This document shows, piece after piece, positions 1 to 8,908 of a DNA stretch of 64,000 nucleotides (positions are counted from its first letter, which is position 1; each line of letters starts with the position of its first letter). The notes under the pieces were generated by a model that was not told the origin of the DNA, did not search any database, and saw only the letters and a list, made by a program, of their open reading frames with translations. The position numbers and the translations under genes were made by a program. This DNA comes from Homoserinimonas sp. OAct 916 (GTDB taxonomy: Bacteria > Actinomycetota > Actinomycetes > Actinomycetales > Microbacteriaceae): positions 19,233 through 83,232 of the forward strand of contig NZ_QJHB01000013.1 in NCBI RefSeq assembly GCF_003260275.1. Direction: 5' to 3'.

Positions 1-348
1 ATCGTCACCGCCGAGGATCACCATGATGTTCGTGTAGTCGAAGAAGGGGAGGTTTTCGGGCGCGGTCCCCTCGGGGGTGAACTCAGGAGGGGGGCCGGGC
101 TCCAGCGTGGGCAGGCCTGGTGCGGGCTTCGCCGATGTGCCGGCACTTGTCGCCGGGGCATCGGGCGCAGTCGTGCAGGCGGCCAGTCCAACGGTGAGTG
201 CCCCGGCGAGCGCTGCCGCGCCGAGCACCCCAGTAGCGAACCGCTGATGCTTGAGCCGCATTGCGAAACTCGCGCGCGGGTTCCGTGTCTGCGCGGTGGC
301 CTGATCCCGGCTGTTTCGCGAGCACGTCAGTCGGTGCTCCGGCTCCAT
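1..348 (-). CDS. Putative lipoprotein, 3' end outside window
   Basis: The frame is open from 348 to the window edge, so the C-terminus is missing. An ATG at 348 is preceded by a good Shine-Dalgarno (GAGAGG) and gives a basic N-terminal stretch of about 29 residues before a second in-frame ATG at 261. From 261 the protein begins MRLKHQRFATGVLG, has a hydrophobic core and then a lipobox L-A-A-C with Cys 29 of that version, so it should be lipid-anchored on the outer face of the membrane. After the Cys comes a Thr/Ala/Pro-rich linker and then PENLPFFDYTN, where a folded domain seems to begin. It lies 54 bases behind ssb on the same strand, so it may share that transcript. I do not recognise the domain; function unknown. 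Confidence 0.6.
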   Translation of the reverse strand, partial: MEPEHRLTCSRNSRDQATAQTRNPRASFAMRLKHQRFATGVLGAAALAGALTVGLAACTTAPDAPATSAGTSAKPAPGLPTLEPGPPPEFTPEGTAPENLPFFDYTNIMVILGGDD

Positions 349-402
349 CAACGTTTCCTCTCGTTCTGCGAATGCGGCTGTGTCTCGCCGCGAAAGGAGA
401 GT

Positions 403-957
403 CTACGATGCCCGCGTACCGGAACTCTCGTCGGGCAGGAACGGTTGCTGCAGATTGGATGCATAATCAGTTGGCCGGTTGCTCACCTGTGCGGCCGCTA
501 CGGCCACGCCTTCCCCTGAAATCTCGGTTTCTTGCGACGATGCCCAGGCATTCCCGCCGGGGCCCGCCTGGTCGCCCATCGCACCGGTGCCGGCTCCGTT
601 GCGCGCGATGTACGTGAAGACCGAGCGGCCCCAGGCCAAATCGTGCCCTATCGTGTCCGCCTCAACCTCGACGTCGATCCCCCGACGTTCATCCCTCTCC
701 CACTCCCGCACCCTCAGCTTGCCAGTCACGACCACGAGGTCGCCCTTGCGCACCGAGTGCTGAACGTTCTCGGCCAGGTGTCGAAACGATGTCACCGTGT
801 ACCAGTTGGGGCTCCCTTCCGCCCAGAGTTGCTTCTTTCGGTCGAACCAGCCCTGCTTCGATACCAGCCGGAACTTGTGGATCATGACGCCTTCGCCAGT
901 TGTGATGACCGTTGGTTCTGTGCCGACCCGCCCAGTGATTGTGATGATGTCTGACAT
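403..957 (-). CDS. ssb: Accessory single-stranded DNA-binding protein
   Basis: 184 aa. The N-terminal ~115 residues are an SSB OB-fold: MSDIITITGRVGTEP, then HKFRLVS, the aromatic WYTVTSFRHLAENV and KGDLVVVTGKLRVREWE. It should bind single-stranded DNA as an oligomer during replication, repair or DNA uptake. The C-terminal third is a low-complexity Gly/Ala/Ser tail ending in SSGTRAS, and the acidic DDxIPF-type tip that recruits partner proteins in the main bacterial SSB is absent. That, and the lack of the usual rpsF/rpsR/rplI neighbours, points to a second SSB paralogue. The start is supported by AAGGA seven bases before ATG. A long inverted repeat lies directly upstream. The lipoprotein gene follows on the same strand. 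Confidence 0.88.
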   Translation of the reverse strand: MSDIITITGRVGTEPTVITTGEGVMIHKFRLVSKQGWFDRKKQLWAEGSPNWYTVTSFRHLAENVQHSVRKGDLVVVTGKLRVREWERDERRGIDVEVEADTIGHDLAWGRSVFTYIARNGAGTGAMGDQAGPGGNAWASSQETEISGEGVAVAAAQVSNRPTDYASNLQQPFLPDESSGTRAS

Positions 958-978
958 CTGTCTTCCTTACGTGTAGCC

Positions 979-1040
979 GGATGGATACGCCTCGGGGTGA
1001 CACTCGTGCCGGTTTCGGTCGCCCCGAGGCGTGCATCCAT
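979..1040 (-). promoter_or_regulatory. Long inverted repeat upstream of ssb
   Basis: Bases 987-997 (ACGCCTCGGGG) and 1022-1032 (CCCCGAGGCGT) are perfect 11-bp complements. The stem continues with ATGGAT (981-986) against ATCCAT (1035-1040) after a two-base bulge, giving 17 pairs around a 24-base loop. It lies 22 bases before the ssb start codon, so it would fold in the ssb leader or serve as a DNA operator. No U-run follows, so a simple terminator is less likely. Confidence 0.55.
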
Positions 1041-1419
1041 GCTCACTCGCCCCGTGATGCGAACGGGACGAAGATCCAAAATTGAGCAAAGTCAGGCGGT
1101 TAGGGCGGGTGTGGAGGACCGGACTTTCAAAAAAACGGAGAGCATGTGATGCCGTGACGACACGGCGGAATTACGGCTTGCCGCGGAGTACTCCCTGGCC
1201 AGCGACTACCGAGCGGCGACCCATCCGGGCTCGAGAATGCCTCGCCGCGGTTCCGCGAGCCTGCTGTCTTGATCCATACCAGTACTGTCATCGATAAGGG
1301 CACTGGTGTAAAGCCTTTAGTCCTCTCCCAGATGCAACGCACGGCGGCGAGGAGAGTTGCCCATAGAGTGGAGCCATGAGCGCCCATGTCACTGTTATGC
1401 CCCGCGAAGGCTAACCGGT
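1041..1419. other. Intergenic gap between ssb leader and EamA gene
   Basis: About 380 bases separate the divergent ssb and EamA-transporter genes. The open frames here do not look like protein. The stretch probably holds the two divergent promoters, but I cannot point to convincing -35/-10 pairs. Confidence 0.4.
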
Positions 1420-2418
1420 ATGGGCTACATCTACGCGCTGCTTTCCGCGCTGCTTTTTGCCGCGAACGGCAGCGTCATCAAGGTCTTGGTCGAAACCGGC
1501 ATCTCCCCGGCCCAGGTCACCTTTTTTCGCGTCGCCGGCGTTGCCGCGATCTCCGGCATTGTCTTGCTCTTTCTGGATCGAAACGCGTTTCGTCTCCCTC
1601 TGAGAAGGTTGGGCGTCATGGTGATCCTCGGGATCACCGGTGTGGCGATGGTGCAATGGTTCTACGCCTCCGCGCTGAGCCTGGTTCCAGTCGGGATCGC
1701 GCTTCTGCTGGAGTACATGGCGATCATCCTCGTGGCAGTCATCGCTTGGGGGATCTTCAAGGAGCAGGTGAAGGCCAGGCTGTGGTGGGCCATTGTCTGC
1801 GTCATCATCGGCCTGGCGTTCGTGGCACAGATCTGGGCCAGCACCCTGGACCCACTCGGTGTGATGATGGGCCTGCTCGCAGCGCTCTCATTGACGATCT
1901 ACCTGCTACTCGGCGAACGGCTGGTTGCACAGACATCCGCCCTCGCCGTGGCGTTCTGGTCGATGCTCTTCGCCGCAGCGTTCTGGGCTATCTTCAGCCA
2001 ATGGTGGCGGATTCCGCTCGACGCATTTCAGACCGAAGTCTCGATGTCGGGGACACTGAGCGAGGTGATCCTGCCCCTGTGGCTGCCCATGCTCTGGAAC
2101 ATCGTGCTCGGATCTTTCGCCCCCTTCTTTCTCTCGTTCCTTGCCCTCAAACATCTCACTGCGACAGCGGCCGGCATCATCTCTTCCTCCGAGGTGATCT
2201 TCGCTTTCATCGTTGCCTGGCTCTGGCTCGGCGAGGCACTCGCGCTCAACCAGATCATCGGCATCGCGATCGTGCTGGCCGGAATCTTGCTCGCCCAGAC
2301 GGCGCGCGTGCACAAGCTGGTTGGGCCAGATCTGGAGGCGCAGGACGTGCTTCTGTCGACCGGTGCGATCACGGTCATCGACGTGCGCCCCAGCGACCCA
2401 GTCGACGTTCCCGACTAA
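1420..2418 (+). CDS. EamA-family (DMT superfamily) transporter
   Basis: 332 aa from the ATG at 1420, which has GAAGG about nine bases upstream; an in-frame start at 1357 would add 21 non-hydrophobic residues and is less likely. The protein starts MGYIYALLSALLFAANGSVIK and shows about ten hydrophobic segments in two similar halves (roughly residues 1-140 and 150-285), the layout of the drug/metabolite transporter superfamily. The last ~35 residues are hydrophilic and cytoplasmic-looking. Members export or import metabolites such as amino acids, but the substrate cannot be read from the sequence. It stands alone, with no obvious operon partner. Confidence 0.88.
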   Translation: MGYIYALLSALLFAANGSVIKVLVETGISPAQVTFFRVAGVAAISGIVLLFLDRNAFRLPLRRLGVMVILGITGVAMVQWFYASALSLVPVGIALLLEYMAIILVAVIAWGIFKEQVKARLWWAIVCVIIGLAFVAQIWASTLDPLGVMMGLLAALSLTIYLLLGERLVAQTSALAVAFWSMLFAAAFWAIFSQWWRIPLDAFQTEVSMSGTLSEVILPLWLPMLWNIVLGSFAPFFLSFLALKHLTATAAGIISSSEVIFAFIVAWLWLGEALALNQIIGIAIVLAGILLAQTARVHKLVGPDLEAQDVLLSTGAITVIDVRPSDPVDVPD

Positions 2419-2497
2419 CAGCTGCCCCGGCGATGTCGGTGGCCCACCTTAGTCTGGCATTCACAACATTCGAGGCCGGCAGAGGTAAGGGGACAAC

Positions 2498-2776
2498 ATG
2501 CGCGACACAGCAACCGAAATGGCCATGCCGGCACCACATGCCGTTGCAGCGAACAGGCGGCATACTCTCACCGCGGTGCGTGATGACCTGTGGCGGGTTT
2601 GCGGCCGCGACGGTCACATCGTCGGTCACATCGAGCGACTTCTCGACCCCGCCGGTGACCGCTACAGCGCCCGGCGCCTCATGCGGGCCGCGCCCGGGGC
2701 ATTGCCTGCGGCCACACTGCCACTGGGGCTGTTCTGGCGGCTCGATGATGCAGAGGAGAGTTTCAGCTCCGCCTGA
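2498..2776 (+). CDS. Small conserved-looking hypothetical protein
   Basis: 92 aa with AAGGGG ten bases before the ATG. The central part (LTAVRDDLWRVCGRDGHIVGHIE, then DRYSARRLM, then LPLGLFWRLDDA) looks like a small alpha/beta domain, and I recall similar ~90-residue proteins in Microbacteriaceae, sometimes mislabelled as mismatch-repair proteins. There is no signal peptide, membrane segment or catalytic motif. It lies 76 bases ahead of another hypothetical gene on the same strand. Function unknown. Confidence 0.6.
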   Translation: MRDTATEMAMPAPHAVAANRRHTLTAVRDDLWRVCGRDGHIVGHIERLLDPAGDRYSARRLMRAAPGALPAATLPLGLFWRLDDAEESFSSA

Positions 2777-2851
2777 CGCGCGCTGCGGCTGATCGGCAAC
2801 ACGGCGGCCCGGCGACGGCCGATCCGGCGCCCGTCGCTGTAGGGTGCCAGC

Positions 2852-3676
2852 ATGGAATGGTTGAGCGACTTTTTGGACTGGCTCGTCACCGACCGCGGGC
2901 AAGAATCCGTGCGCGTTGGGTTTCTGTTCCTGCTCGCGCTGCTCATAGGCGCCGTGCTCGCCGGATGGGTCACCAGAATGGGAATCCGAGGCTTGCTTCG
3001 CCGGTACGACCGCGGTTTACGCGACGCCGCAGTGCTGGCCCTCATCGAGGCGGCCACGGAGGCCTCGGTGTGGAATTCGCTGTCGCCGCAGGAGCAGATG
3101 CTCGCGAATCGCACGATCGGCAGAGCGGATGCCCAGATCAGGCTCCTTCCGCTGAACGGCTCAGACATTGCCGCCAATTGGGCTTCCCACCAATTGAACG
3201 AGATGAAGCGCAACTCCGCCACATTCGGCTACCTGCTCGACCCGGTGGTTCTGGCGTTCAGGGAGCGTCTGCTCTACTGGTGCGATCGGCCCAACAAGGC
3301 CAAGCGCATTTTTGAGGCCGACCTCGATGCCTGGCAACAGGCCTCCAGCGAGTCGGAACGCAAGCTGCTCGCAGAGCAAGAAGCCTGGGTCGCTCAGCAG
3401 CATCAGGAGCGTTACAGTGACTCGGCGGCCAACACGCCGATCCAGCGGGCCTCCGCGGCTCCGGTTCCGCAGGTCCCCCAGCCGGTCGCTGCCCAACCGG
3501 TCGCCCAACCGTTCGCGGCCCAACCAGCGGCCGCGCAAGCTGCAACGCCCACTCAGCCATTCCCACCTGCACCGACGCCGCAATTCGCGCCCGATCAGGC
3601 ACCGACAGTGCCGTTCTCGACGCCCAGCGAGCAGTTCTTCGACGACCTCGGCGCACTGAACCACAACCAGCGCTGA
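2852..3676 (+). CDS. Single-pass membrane protein with Pro/Ala/Gln tail
   Basis: 274 aa. A short amphipathic N-terminus is followed by one clear membrane segment (FLFLLALLIGAVLAGWV, about residues 25-41). Residues 42-190 are soluble and helical, with EEQM-, RADAQIRLL- and WCDRPNKAKRIFEADLDAWQ-type stretches. From about residue 200 the chain becomes a flexible linker with repeated AQP/VAQP units, ending in a short acidic segment FFDDLGALN. AGGGTG precedes the start. The architecture suggests a membrane-anchored scaffold, but I do not recognise the family and assign no function. Confidence 0.65.
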   Translation: MEWLSDFLDWLVTDRGQESVRVGFLFLLALLIGAVLAGWVTRMGIRGLLRRYDRGLRDAAVLALIEAATEASVWNSLSPQEQMLANRTIGRADAQIRLLPLNGSDIAANWASHQLNEMKRNSATFGYLLDPVVLAFRERLLYWCDRPNKAKRIFEADLDAWQQASSESERKLLAEQEAWVAQQHQERYSDSAANTPIQRASAAPVPQVPQPVAAQPVAQPFAAQPAAAQAATPTQPFPPAPTPQFAPDQAPTVPFSTPSEQFFDDLGALNHNQR

Positions 3677-3707
3677 TCGCCACCCCAGCGGGTTGAGGTG
3701 TCGCACG

Positions 3708-3724
3708 GGGGCCGTCTGGGCCCC
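3708..3724. terminator. GC hairpin between convergent genes
   Basis: GGGGCC (3708-3713) and GGCCCC (3719-3724) form a perfect 6-bp stem with a five-base loop between the convergent 2852 gene and arsB. There is no T-run. Its position suggests a bidirectional terminator. Confidence 0.3.
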
Positions 3725-3802
3725 AGGAATTCGACGGACCTCGGCGCCATGGCTGAACTGGGTGGGCTCGAATATGCGCATCGATGAACGGCTTGCCCAT
3801 TC

Positions 3803-5281
3803 TCAACCGAGGATGATGAGCCAACCCGCCAGCGCGGTGAGAGAGATCAACAGGACGGGAATGGTGAGCACGATTCCGGTTCGAAAGTACTGTCCCCACC
3901 CGATATGGATACCTTTGCGATCGAGGACATGCAGCCAGAGCAAGGTGGCAAGGCTGCCGATCGGGGTGATCTTGGGCCCGAGGTCAGAGCCGATGACGTT
4001 GGCATAGATCATGACTTCATGGGTGAGCCCGGTCGCCCCGGCAGACGCGATGGCGAGCGCTGCGATCAGCACCGCGGGCATGTTGTTCATGATCGAGGCG
4101 AGTCCGGCGACGATCACGCCCACGCCGAGCGCGGTGACAAGTGTGCCGTTGTTGCCGATGGCAGAGAACACTCCGGCAAGGTTGTCTGTAATGCCCTGGT
4201 TGCGCAACCCGTAGACGACGAGATACATTCCGATCGAGAAAAGCACTATCTGCCACGGGGCTTCCCTGAAGACCTTTGTGACCGAGACCCGTCGAAGCCC
4301 ACCGACCCTCTCGGTTGCAGCCGCGAGCGAACCCATGGCGTCGGAGCCGCGGTCTGCTGCTCCGGGAGCTTCGAGATCACGGTGAGTGAGCACGGTGTCC
4401 CGAGCCACGCCGTCTGCGGCGGTGTCGGTGACGGCTGACCGGGATGTGAGTGCTTTCGCATGGCTGAAGAGAAACGTGGGCCTGCGCGCGGCAACAACGC
4501 ACAGCGTCGCGGCCCCCGACCCCGCGATCACTGAGAGCGGGATGTTCAGGGGGTCGGCCACGAAGTAGCCGACAAGGAGCAGGGCGAGCACGACCCAGCC
4601 CACGCGAAAGGTCAGCGGATCATGGATTGCAGTGCGCGGTGGGACAAGCCCGGAGGGGTCGTAACGGGTCGGGATCGACTTTCGGAAATAAAGCATCAAC
4701 ACTCCCATGCTCGCCACCACCGTCACAATGCCGACGGGCACCATGATCAAGGCATACCGACCGAATCCGATGTCGAAGTAGTCTGCGGAGATGATGTTGA
4801 CGAGGTTGGACACGACCAGTGGCAGGCTTCCGGCGTCGGCGATGAAGCCGCAGGCGATCACGAAGCCGAGGGATGCTTTGGCTGAAAATTTCAGCGCCAG
4901 CAGAATCTGAATGACGATCGGGGTCAGGATGAGGGCGGCACCGTCGTTCGCGAACAGTGCTGCGATCGCAGCACCAAGCAAAACGATGAGAACGAACAGG
5001 AGTCGGCCATTGCCGCGCCCCCAGCGGGCGACGTGAAGTGCGGCCCATTCGAAAAGGCCCGACTCGTCAAGGAGCAGCGAGATCAACACGATGGCTACGA
5101 ATGCGAACGTGGCGTTCCAGACGATGTTCCAGACCGTCGGAATGTCTGAAAGGCTGACAACAGTCGTGATCAGCGCAAGAACCGCTCCCCCGAGGGCCGA
5201 CCAGCCGATCCCGAGGCCGCGCGGTTGCCAGATGACAAGCACCAGGGTGACGACGAAGATCGCGATGGCGACGATGGTCAT
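3803..5281 (-). CDS. arsB: Arsenite efflux pump ArsB
   Basis: 492 aa, slightly longer than the ~430 aa of typical ArsB. Sequence agreement with the ArsB family runs end to end: [105 protein letters not shown] and [28 protein letters not shown]. It is an inner-membrane pump that expels arsenite or antimonite using the proton gradient. The extra length is a hydrophilic insertion of about 60-70 residues in the central cytoplasmic loop (roughly residues 268-330). No arsR, arsC or arsA lies next to it, which is unusual for an ars locus. Confidence 0.93.
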   Translation of the reverse strand: MTIVAIAIFVVTLVLVIWQPRGLGIGWSALGGAVLALITTVVSLSDIPTVWNIVWNATFAFVAIVLISLLLDESGLFEWAALHVARWGRGNGRLLFVLIVLLGAAIAALFANDGAALILTPIVIQILLALKFSAKASLGFVIACGFIADAGSLPLVVSNLVNIISADYFDIGFGRYALIMVPVGIVTVVASMGVLMLYFRKSIPTRYDPSGLVPPRTAIHDPLTFRVGWVVLALLLVGYFVADPLNIPLSVIAGSGAATLCVVAARRPTFLFSHAKALTSRSAVTDTAADGVARDTVLTHRDLEAPGAADRGSDAMGSLAAATERVGGLRRVSVTKVFREAPWQIVLFSIGMYLVVYGLRNQGITDNLAGVFSAIGNNGTLVTALGVGVIVAGLASIMNNMPAVLIAALAIASAGATGLTHEVMIYANVIGSDLGPKITPIGSLATLLWLHVLDRKGIHIGWGQYFRTGIVLTIPVLLISLTALAGWLIILG

Positions 5282-5415
5282 GAGACGGGAATCCTCCAGG
5301 CCTGCGCGTCGACGGCTCTACCGAGACCTGTCGACGGACCGTCGGAACCACACGGGTGTTCGCGAGGCCCAAGTGGCGTCGATCCGGCCAAAGCTCAAGG
5401 AGCCACAGGCCCGCG

Positions 5416-5488
5416 TGCCCCCGGCAGGATTCGAACCTGCGACCAAGAGATTAGAAGGCTCCTGCTCTATCCCCTGAGCTACGGAGGC
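5416..5488 (-). tRNA. tRNA-Arg (anticodon TCT)
   Basis: A 73-base tRNA. The acceptor stem GCCTCCG pairs with CGGGGGC (one G-T pair), and the discriminator base is A. The D-arm is GCTC...GAGC, the anticodon loop is CTTCTAA with anticodon TCT, and the T-arm contains GGTTCGAATCC. The 3' CCA is not encoded. It reads AGA codons, which are rare in this high-GC genome. Confidence 0.93.
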
Positions 5489-5699
5489 ATGGGTACCTGT
5501 AACACGATACCGCAGGGGGTGGCCGGAACTTCGACCAGCGCGCGCGACACGAAAAGACAAGACGTTGCTGAATGCTGGGAGGCGGCGCACACCCGCATTA
5601 TGCTGTGCCCAATGCGCCCCAGTGGATGTGGTGCGGCGAGTTGCTGGGTTGACGATCCGTACTCTCCATTTCGGCACGGCCGACAATGGAAAGGTGACC

Positions 5700-7193
5700 A
5701 TGTCCATTCCCGATAATAAAACGCGAAATTTCCTCAGCGATGAGGAACACCTCCGCAAACTCGGTTACGAGGGCCGATTCGACCGGTCGATGTCGCTGTG
5801 GGGCACGTTCGCCCTCGGCTTCACCTACCTCTCCCCCCTTGTCGGGGTCTACTCCTTATTCGCCTTCGGCGTCTCACTGGGCGGCCCGCCGGTCATCTTC
5901 TGGCTGGTCATCGTCGGTTGCGGCCAGTTGCTCGTTGCCCTGGTCTTCGGCGAGGTCGTCTCGCAGTATCCCATTGCCGGCGGCATCTATCCCTGGGTGA
6001 GGCGGCTCTCTGGCCGCTACTTCGCTTGGATGGCGGCGTGGATCTACATCTGGGCCATCATCGTCACCGTCACGTCGGTGGCCGAGTATGGCACCGGGTT
6101 TCTTGCCAGCCTGTTCGGCCTGCCGCAAACAAAAGAGATATCGCTGGCTCTGGCAGTCGCCCTGCTCCTGGTGGCCCTGGTCATCAACCTGAGCGGCACC
6201 AAGAACCTCGCTCGCGCCGCCAAGATCGGTCTCGGTGCGGAGCTGATCGGGGTGGTCGGGGTGGGGATCTATCTGATGATCTTCCAGCGCAAGAACGACT
6301 TCTCGGTCTTCTTCGACACCATGGGAACCGCCGGCGACGGCAGCTACCTCCCGGTGTTCATCGGTGCCGCGCTGACCGGCTTGTTCCTGTTCTATGGTTT
6401 CGAAGCCTGCGGGGAGGTCGCCGAGGAGGTGGCGAACCCGGGCAAAGAGATTCCGAGAGCCATGATCATGACCATCCTCGTCGGCGGCGTATCCGGACTC
6501 ATCGCATTCGCCGGCTACATCTTGGCCGCACCGGATCTGGCAGCAATCGTCAGCGGCGAGAACGCCGATCCGATTGCCGGCATCTTGGAGGCCACGCTCG
6601 GAACAGTGGGAGGAAAGATCTTCCTCGTGATCGCGCTCACCGCATTCCTCTCCTGCGTGCTCAGCCTGCAGGCGGCCGGCAGTCGACTGCTGTACTCGTT
6701 CGGCCGCGACGGGATGATGCCCGGCCACAAGTGGTTGGCCGAGGTCTCCGCGAAGAAGGTGCCCCGCAATGCGTTGATCGTCGCCTGCCTGGTGCCGATC
6801 TTGATCTGCCTGATCATCTACTTCGGGCCTGAGGGTCTCATCAATCAGGTGACAGCGTTCGCGGTGCTCGGAATCTACGTGTCGTTCCAGTCGGTGGTGC
6901 TGGCCTCGCTGCTGGCTCGGTTCAAGGGCTGGAAGCCGGCTGGGCAATTCAGCCTCGGTGCGTGGGGTCTCGTTGTGAACATCGTCGCCCTCGCCTACGG
7001 CATCACCGCGATGTTCCTGCTGGCCTGGCCGGGCACCAGCGGCGAGTTCCTGTCTGACTGGATCGTGCTCATCGGTCTTGTCCTCGTGGTCGGCACCGGC
7101 CTGATCTATATGGCCATCGTGCGCCCCGGCCGCAACCTCAGCCTGCCTGAGGGCGACGCAGTCGAGATCGCCGAGCAGTTGCGAAACGGGTGA
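5700..7193 (+). CDS. APC-superfamily amino acid permease
   Basis: 497 aa from the ATG at 5700, chosen because GGAAAGG lies six bases upstream; the frame is open further upstream but that part is not membrane-protein-like. It has about twelve membrane segments. The hallmark is FYGFEACGEVAEEVANPGKEIPRAM (around residue 225), the signature region of amino acid/polyamine/organocation permeases. It begins with a cytoplasmic DEEHLRKLGYEGRFDRSMSLWGTF segment seen in permeases for GABA, choline-like or other amino compounds. The exact substrate is not readable. It stands alone between a tRNA gene and a convergent thioredoxin-like gene. Confidence 0.88.
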   Translation: MSIPDNKTRNFLSDEEHLRKLGYEGRFDRSMSLWGTFALGFTYLSPLVGVYSLFAFGVSLGGPPVIFWLVIVGCGQLLVALVFGEVVSQYPIAGGIYPWVRRLSGRYFAWMAAWIYIWAIIVTVTSVAEYGTGFLASLFGLPQTKEISLALAVALLLVALVINLSGTKNLARAAKIGLGAELIGVVGVGIYLMIFQRKNDFSVFFDTMGTAGDGSYLPVFIGAALTGLFLFYGFEACGEVAEEVANPGKEIPRAMIMTILVGGVSGLIAFAGYILAAPDLAAIVSGENADPIAGILEATLGTVGGKIFLVIALTAFLSCVLSLQAAGSRLLYSFGRDGMMPGHKWLAEVSAKKVPRNALIVACLVPILICLIIYFGPEGLINQVTAFAVLGIYVSFQSVVLASLLARFKGWKPAGQFSLGAWGLVVNIVALAYGITAMFLLAWPGTSGEFLSDWIVLIGLVLVVGTGLIYMAIVRPGRNLSLPEGDAVEIAEQLRNG

Positions 7194-7227
7194 CTTCGGC
7201 GCGCCGGGTGCCGGCTCATCCAGCGTG

Positions 7228-7506
7228 CTACGGTGCCATCGCCCCCGCGACTGCCGTCAACACCTGGTTGATCGTCGGCACCCCGGATGCCCGAAAGATC
7301 TCGGTGCCGCTCGCGTTTGCAAGCACGACGGTGGGAGTGGTGAGGATGTCGAATGCGGCGGCCTGCGGCTCGTGCCGCACAATATCGAACTCGCGCACGT
7401 TGATGGCCGGAACGAGGCGTTTCACCTCGGCGAGCACCTCCCTCGTCAGCATGCACGGGTCACAGAAAGCAGACGTGAAAAGCAGCAGCTCAGGGAGTTG
7501 ATTCAT
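7228..7506 (-). CDS. Small thioredoxin-fold protein
   Basis: 92 aa from the ATG at 7506; a GTG two codons earlier is the alternative. The sequence LLLFTSAFCDPCMLTREVL carries a C-x-x-C redox pair (CDPC, residues 15 and 18) after the first strand, and TTPTVV supplies the cis-proline of the thioredoxin fold. It should act as a small cytoplasmic thiol-disulfide reductant; there is no signal peptide. It is convergent with the permease gene and divergent from oligoribonuclease, so it is likely its own transcription unit. Confidence 0.8.
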   Translation of the reverse strand: MNQLPELLLFTSAFCDPCMLTREVLAEVKRLVPAINVREFDIVRHEPQAAAFDILTTPTVVLANASGTEIFRASGVPTINQVLTAVAGAMAP

Positions 7507-7561
7507 CCCCACCAGTCTACGGCCGAGGCCGGCTGTCGGCGGCCGACACTAGACTTTCGGC

Positions 7562-8182
7562 ATGACAACAGCCACAGATCGACTCGTCTGGATCGACTGC
7601 GAGATGACCGGACTCGACCTCGAGAAGGACCAGTTGGTCGAGATCGCGGTAGTCGTCACCGACTACGACCTCAACCTCGTCGACCCGGGCCTCGACATCG
7701 TGATCGCGGCCGACGACGATGCGCTGGAGCAGATGGGTGACTTCGTGCGCGAGATGCACACCGAGTCGGGGCTGATCGATGAGATCCCCCATGGGGTGAG
7801 TGTTGCCGATGCGGAACGCCAGACGTTGGAGTACCTCTCGAAGTACATCCCCGAGGGGCAGAGGCCACCGCTCGCCGGCAACACGATAGGAACGGATCGT
7901 GCTTTCCTGGCCAAATTCATGCCGACGCTCGACGGCCAACTGCACTATCGCAGCGTTGACGTCTCCTCGATCAAGGAGCTGTCTCGGCGCTGGTATCCGC
8001 GCGTGTACTTCGCAGCTCCTGAAAAGAACGGCGGCCATCGTGCCCTCGCCGACATTCTCGAGTCCATTCGCGAGCTCGATTACTACCGCAGGGCGGTGTT
8101 CGTTCCTGAGCCGGGCCCCAGCTCGGTGCAGGCGAAAGACGTCGCCGCGAGCGTGGTGTCTTCACACGCCGCCCAGATGTAA
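7562..8182 (+). CDS. orn: Oligoribonuclease
   Basis: 206 aa, the usual length plus a short tail. It is a DEDDh 3'-5' exoribonuclease that degrades RNA di- to pentanucleotides to mononucleotides, the essential last step of mRNA decay and of pGpG removal. The motifs are complete: LVWIDCEMTGLD (Asp 12 and Glu 14 as metal ligands), GNTIGTDRAFL, the Orn-typical HYRSVDVSSIKEL, and GGHRALADILESIREL with the catalytic His and last Asp. About 25 residues after the core are Ser/Ala-rich and probably disordered. It is followed on the same strand by tRNA-His. Confidence 0.95.
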   Translation: MTTATDRLVWIDCEMTGLDLEKDQLVEIAVVVTDYDLNLVDPGLDIVIAADDDALEQMGDFVREMHTESGLIDEIPHGVSVADAERQTLEYLSKYIPEGQRPPLAGNTIGTDRAFLAKFMPTLDGQLHYRSVDVSSIKELSRRWYPRVYFAAPEKNGGHRALADILESIRELDYYRRAVFVPEPGPSSVQAKDVAASVVSSHAAQM

Positions 8183-8233
8183 TAGTATGAAGAGGTTGTG
8201 TTGGCCGCTGACAAAATCGTGGCTGGCACACAT

Positions 8234-8310
8234 GGTGGGCGTAGCTCAGTTGGTAGAGCGCTGGCTTGTGGAGCCGGATGCCGCGGGTTCAAGTCCCGTC
8301 GTCCACCCCA
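8234..8310 (+). tRNA. tRNA-His (anticodon GTG), CCA encoded
   Basis: Acceptor GTGGGCG pairs with CGTCCAC, the D-arm is GCTC/GAGC, the anticodon loop is CTTGTGG with anticodon GTG, and the T-arm carries GGGTTCAAGTCCC. The discriminator is C73 with an encoded CCA (8308-8310). The extra G(-1) that marks tRNA-His identity is encoded at 8234. Confidence 0.95.
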
Positions 8311-8363
8311 AGAAAGTTTCATAGCAGCGGGCACGTCGTGCCCCGAGCGTGGAAGGCTGTGCC

Positions 8364-8714
8364 GTGCTCGAGATGACCGAGGACGAGTTCGAGGAGCTCT
8401 TCGTCGCCGCACTCGACGCACTACCCGATGACATGGTCGACGGCATCGACAACGTCATCTTCGTCGTCGAGGATCGACCAGAAGACGGTTCCCTCGACCT
8501 GCTCGGTCTGTACGATGGGATCGCCCTGACCGAGCGTGGCCAATACGGCTATGGCGAGATGCCCGACCGCATCATCCTGTTCCGCGAGCCGTTGCTCACG
8601 ATGTGTGAGTCGCTGGAGGAGCTCAAGGAGGAGATTCACGTCACCCTGGTGCACGAGATCGCCCATTTCTACGGCATCGATGACGAGAAACTGCACGAAC
8701 TCGGCTGGGCCTGA
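8364..8714 (+). CDS. Minimal zinc metallopeptidase-family protein
   Basis: 116 aa from a GTG at 8364, chosen because GGAAGG lies seven bases upstream; an ATG three codons later is also possible. It carries one HExxH-type motif, LVHEIAHFYGID near the C-terminus, preceded by an acidic, mostly helical domain. This is the pattern of the small zincin-like family (DUF1025-type) found next to translation and division genes in many bacteria. The family's proteolytic activity is uncertain and its substrates are unknown. It is cytoplasmic, with no signal peptide. The gene follows tRNA-His by about 50 bases. Confidence 0.8.
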   Translation: MLEMTEDEFEELFVAALDALPDDMVDGIDNVIFVVEDRPEDGSLDLLGLYDGIALTERGQYGYGEMPDRIILFREPLLTMCESLEELKEEIHVTLVHEIAHFYGIDDEKLHELGWA

Positions 8715-8908
8715 AACCGCCGCGAGACCACGCGGCGCCGAGAGTGAGCCCACATCGCCGGCACTCAACGATGTGTCAGCAGCCGGAGGCCGTGCGAAGG
8801 GGATTGCTGCGATCGACCTCATCCGACAGACACCCCATCGCATCACAACTTGCCCACACTCCGGCCCGGGCATCCGAATACTGAGGCGACTGCATTTACT
8901 CTGAGGAC

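Noticed and set aside
1386..2792. 468-codon plus-strand frame overlapping the EamA gene
   Set aside because: It is a +1 shadow of the transporter, Arg/His-rich with no membrane segments; the 1420 frame encodes the real protein.
5874..6947. 357-codon minus-strand frame
   Set aside because: It is the reverse of the APC permease gene and has no protein-like features.
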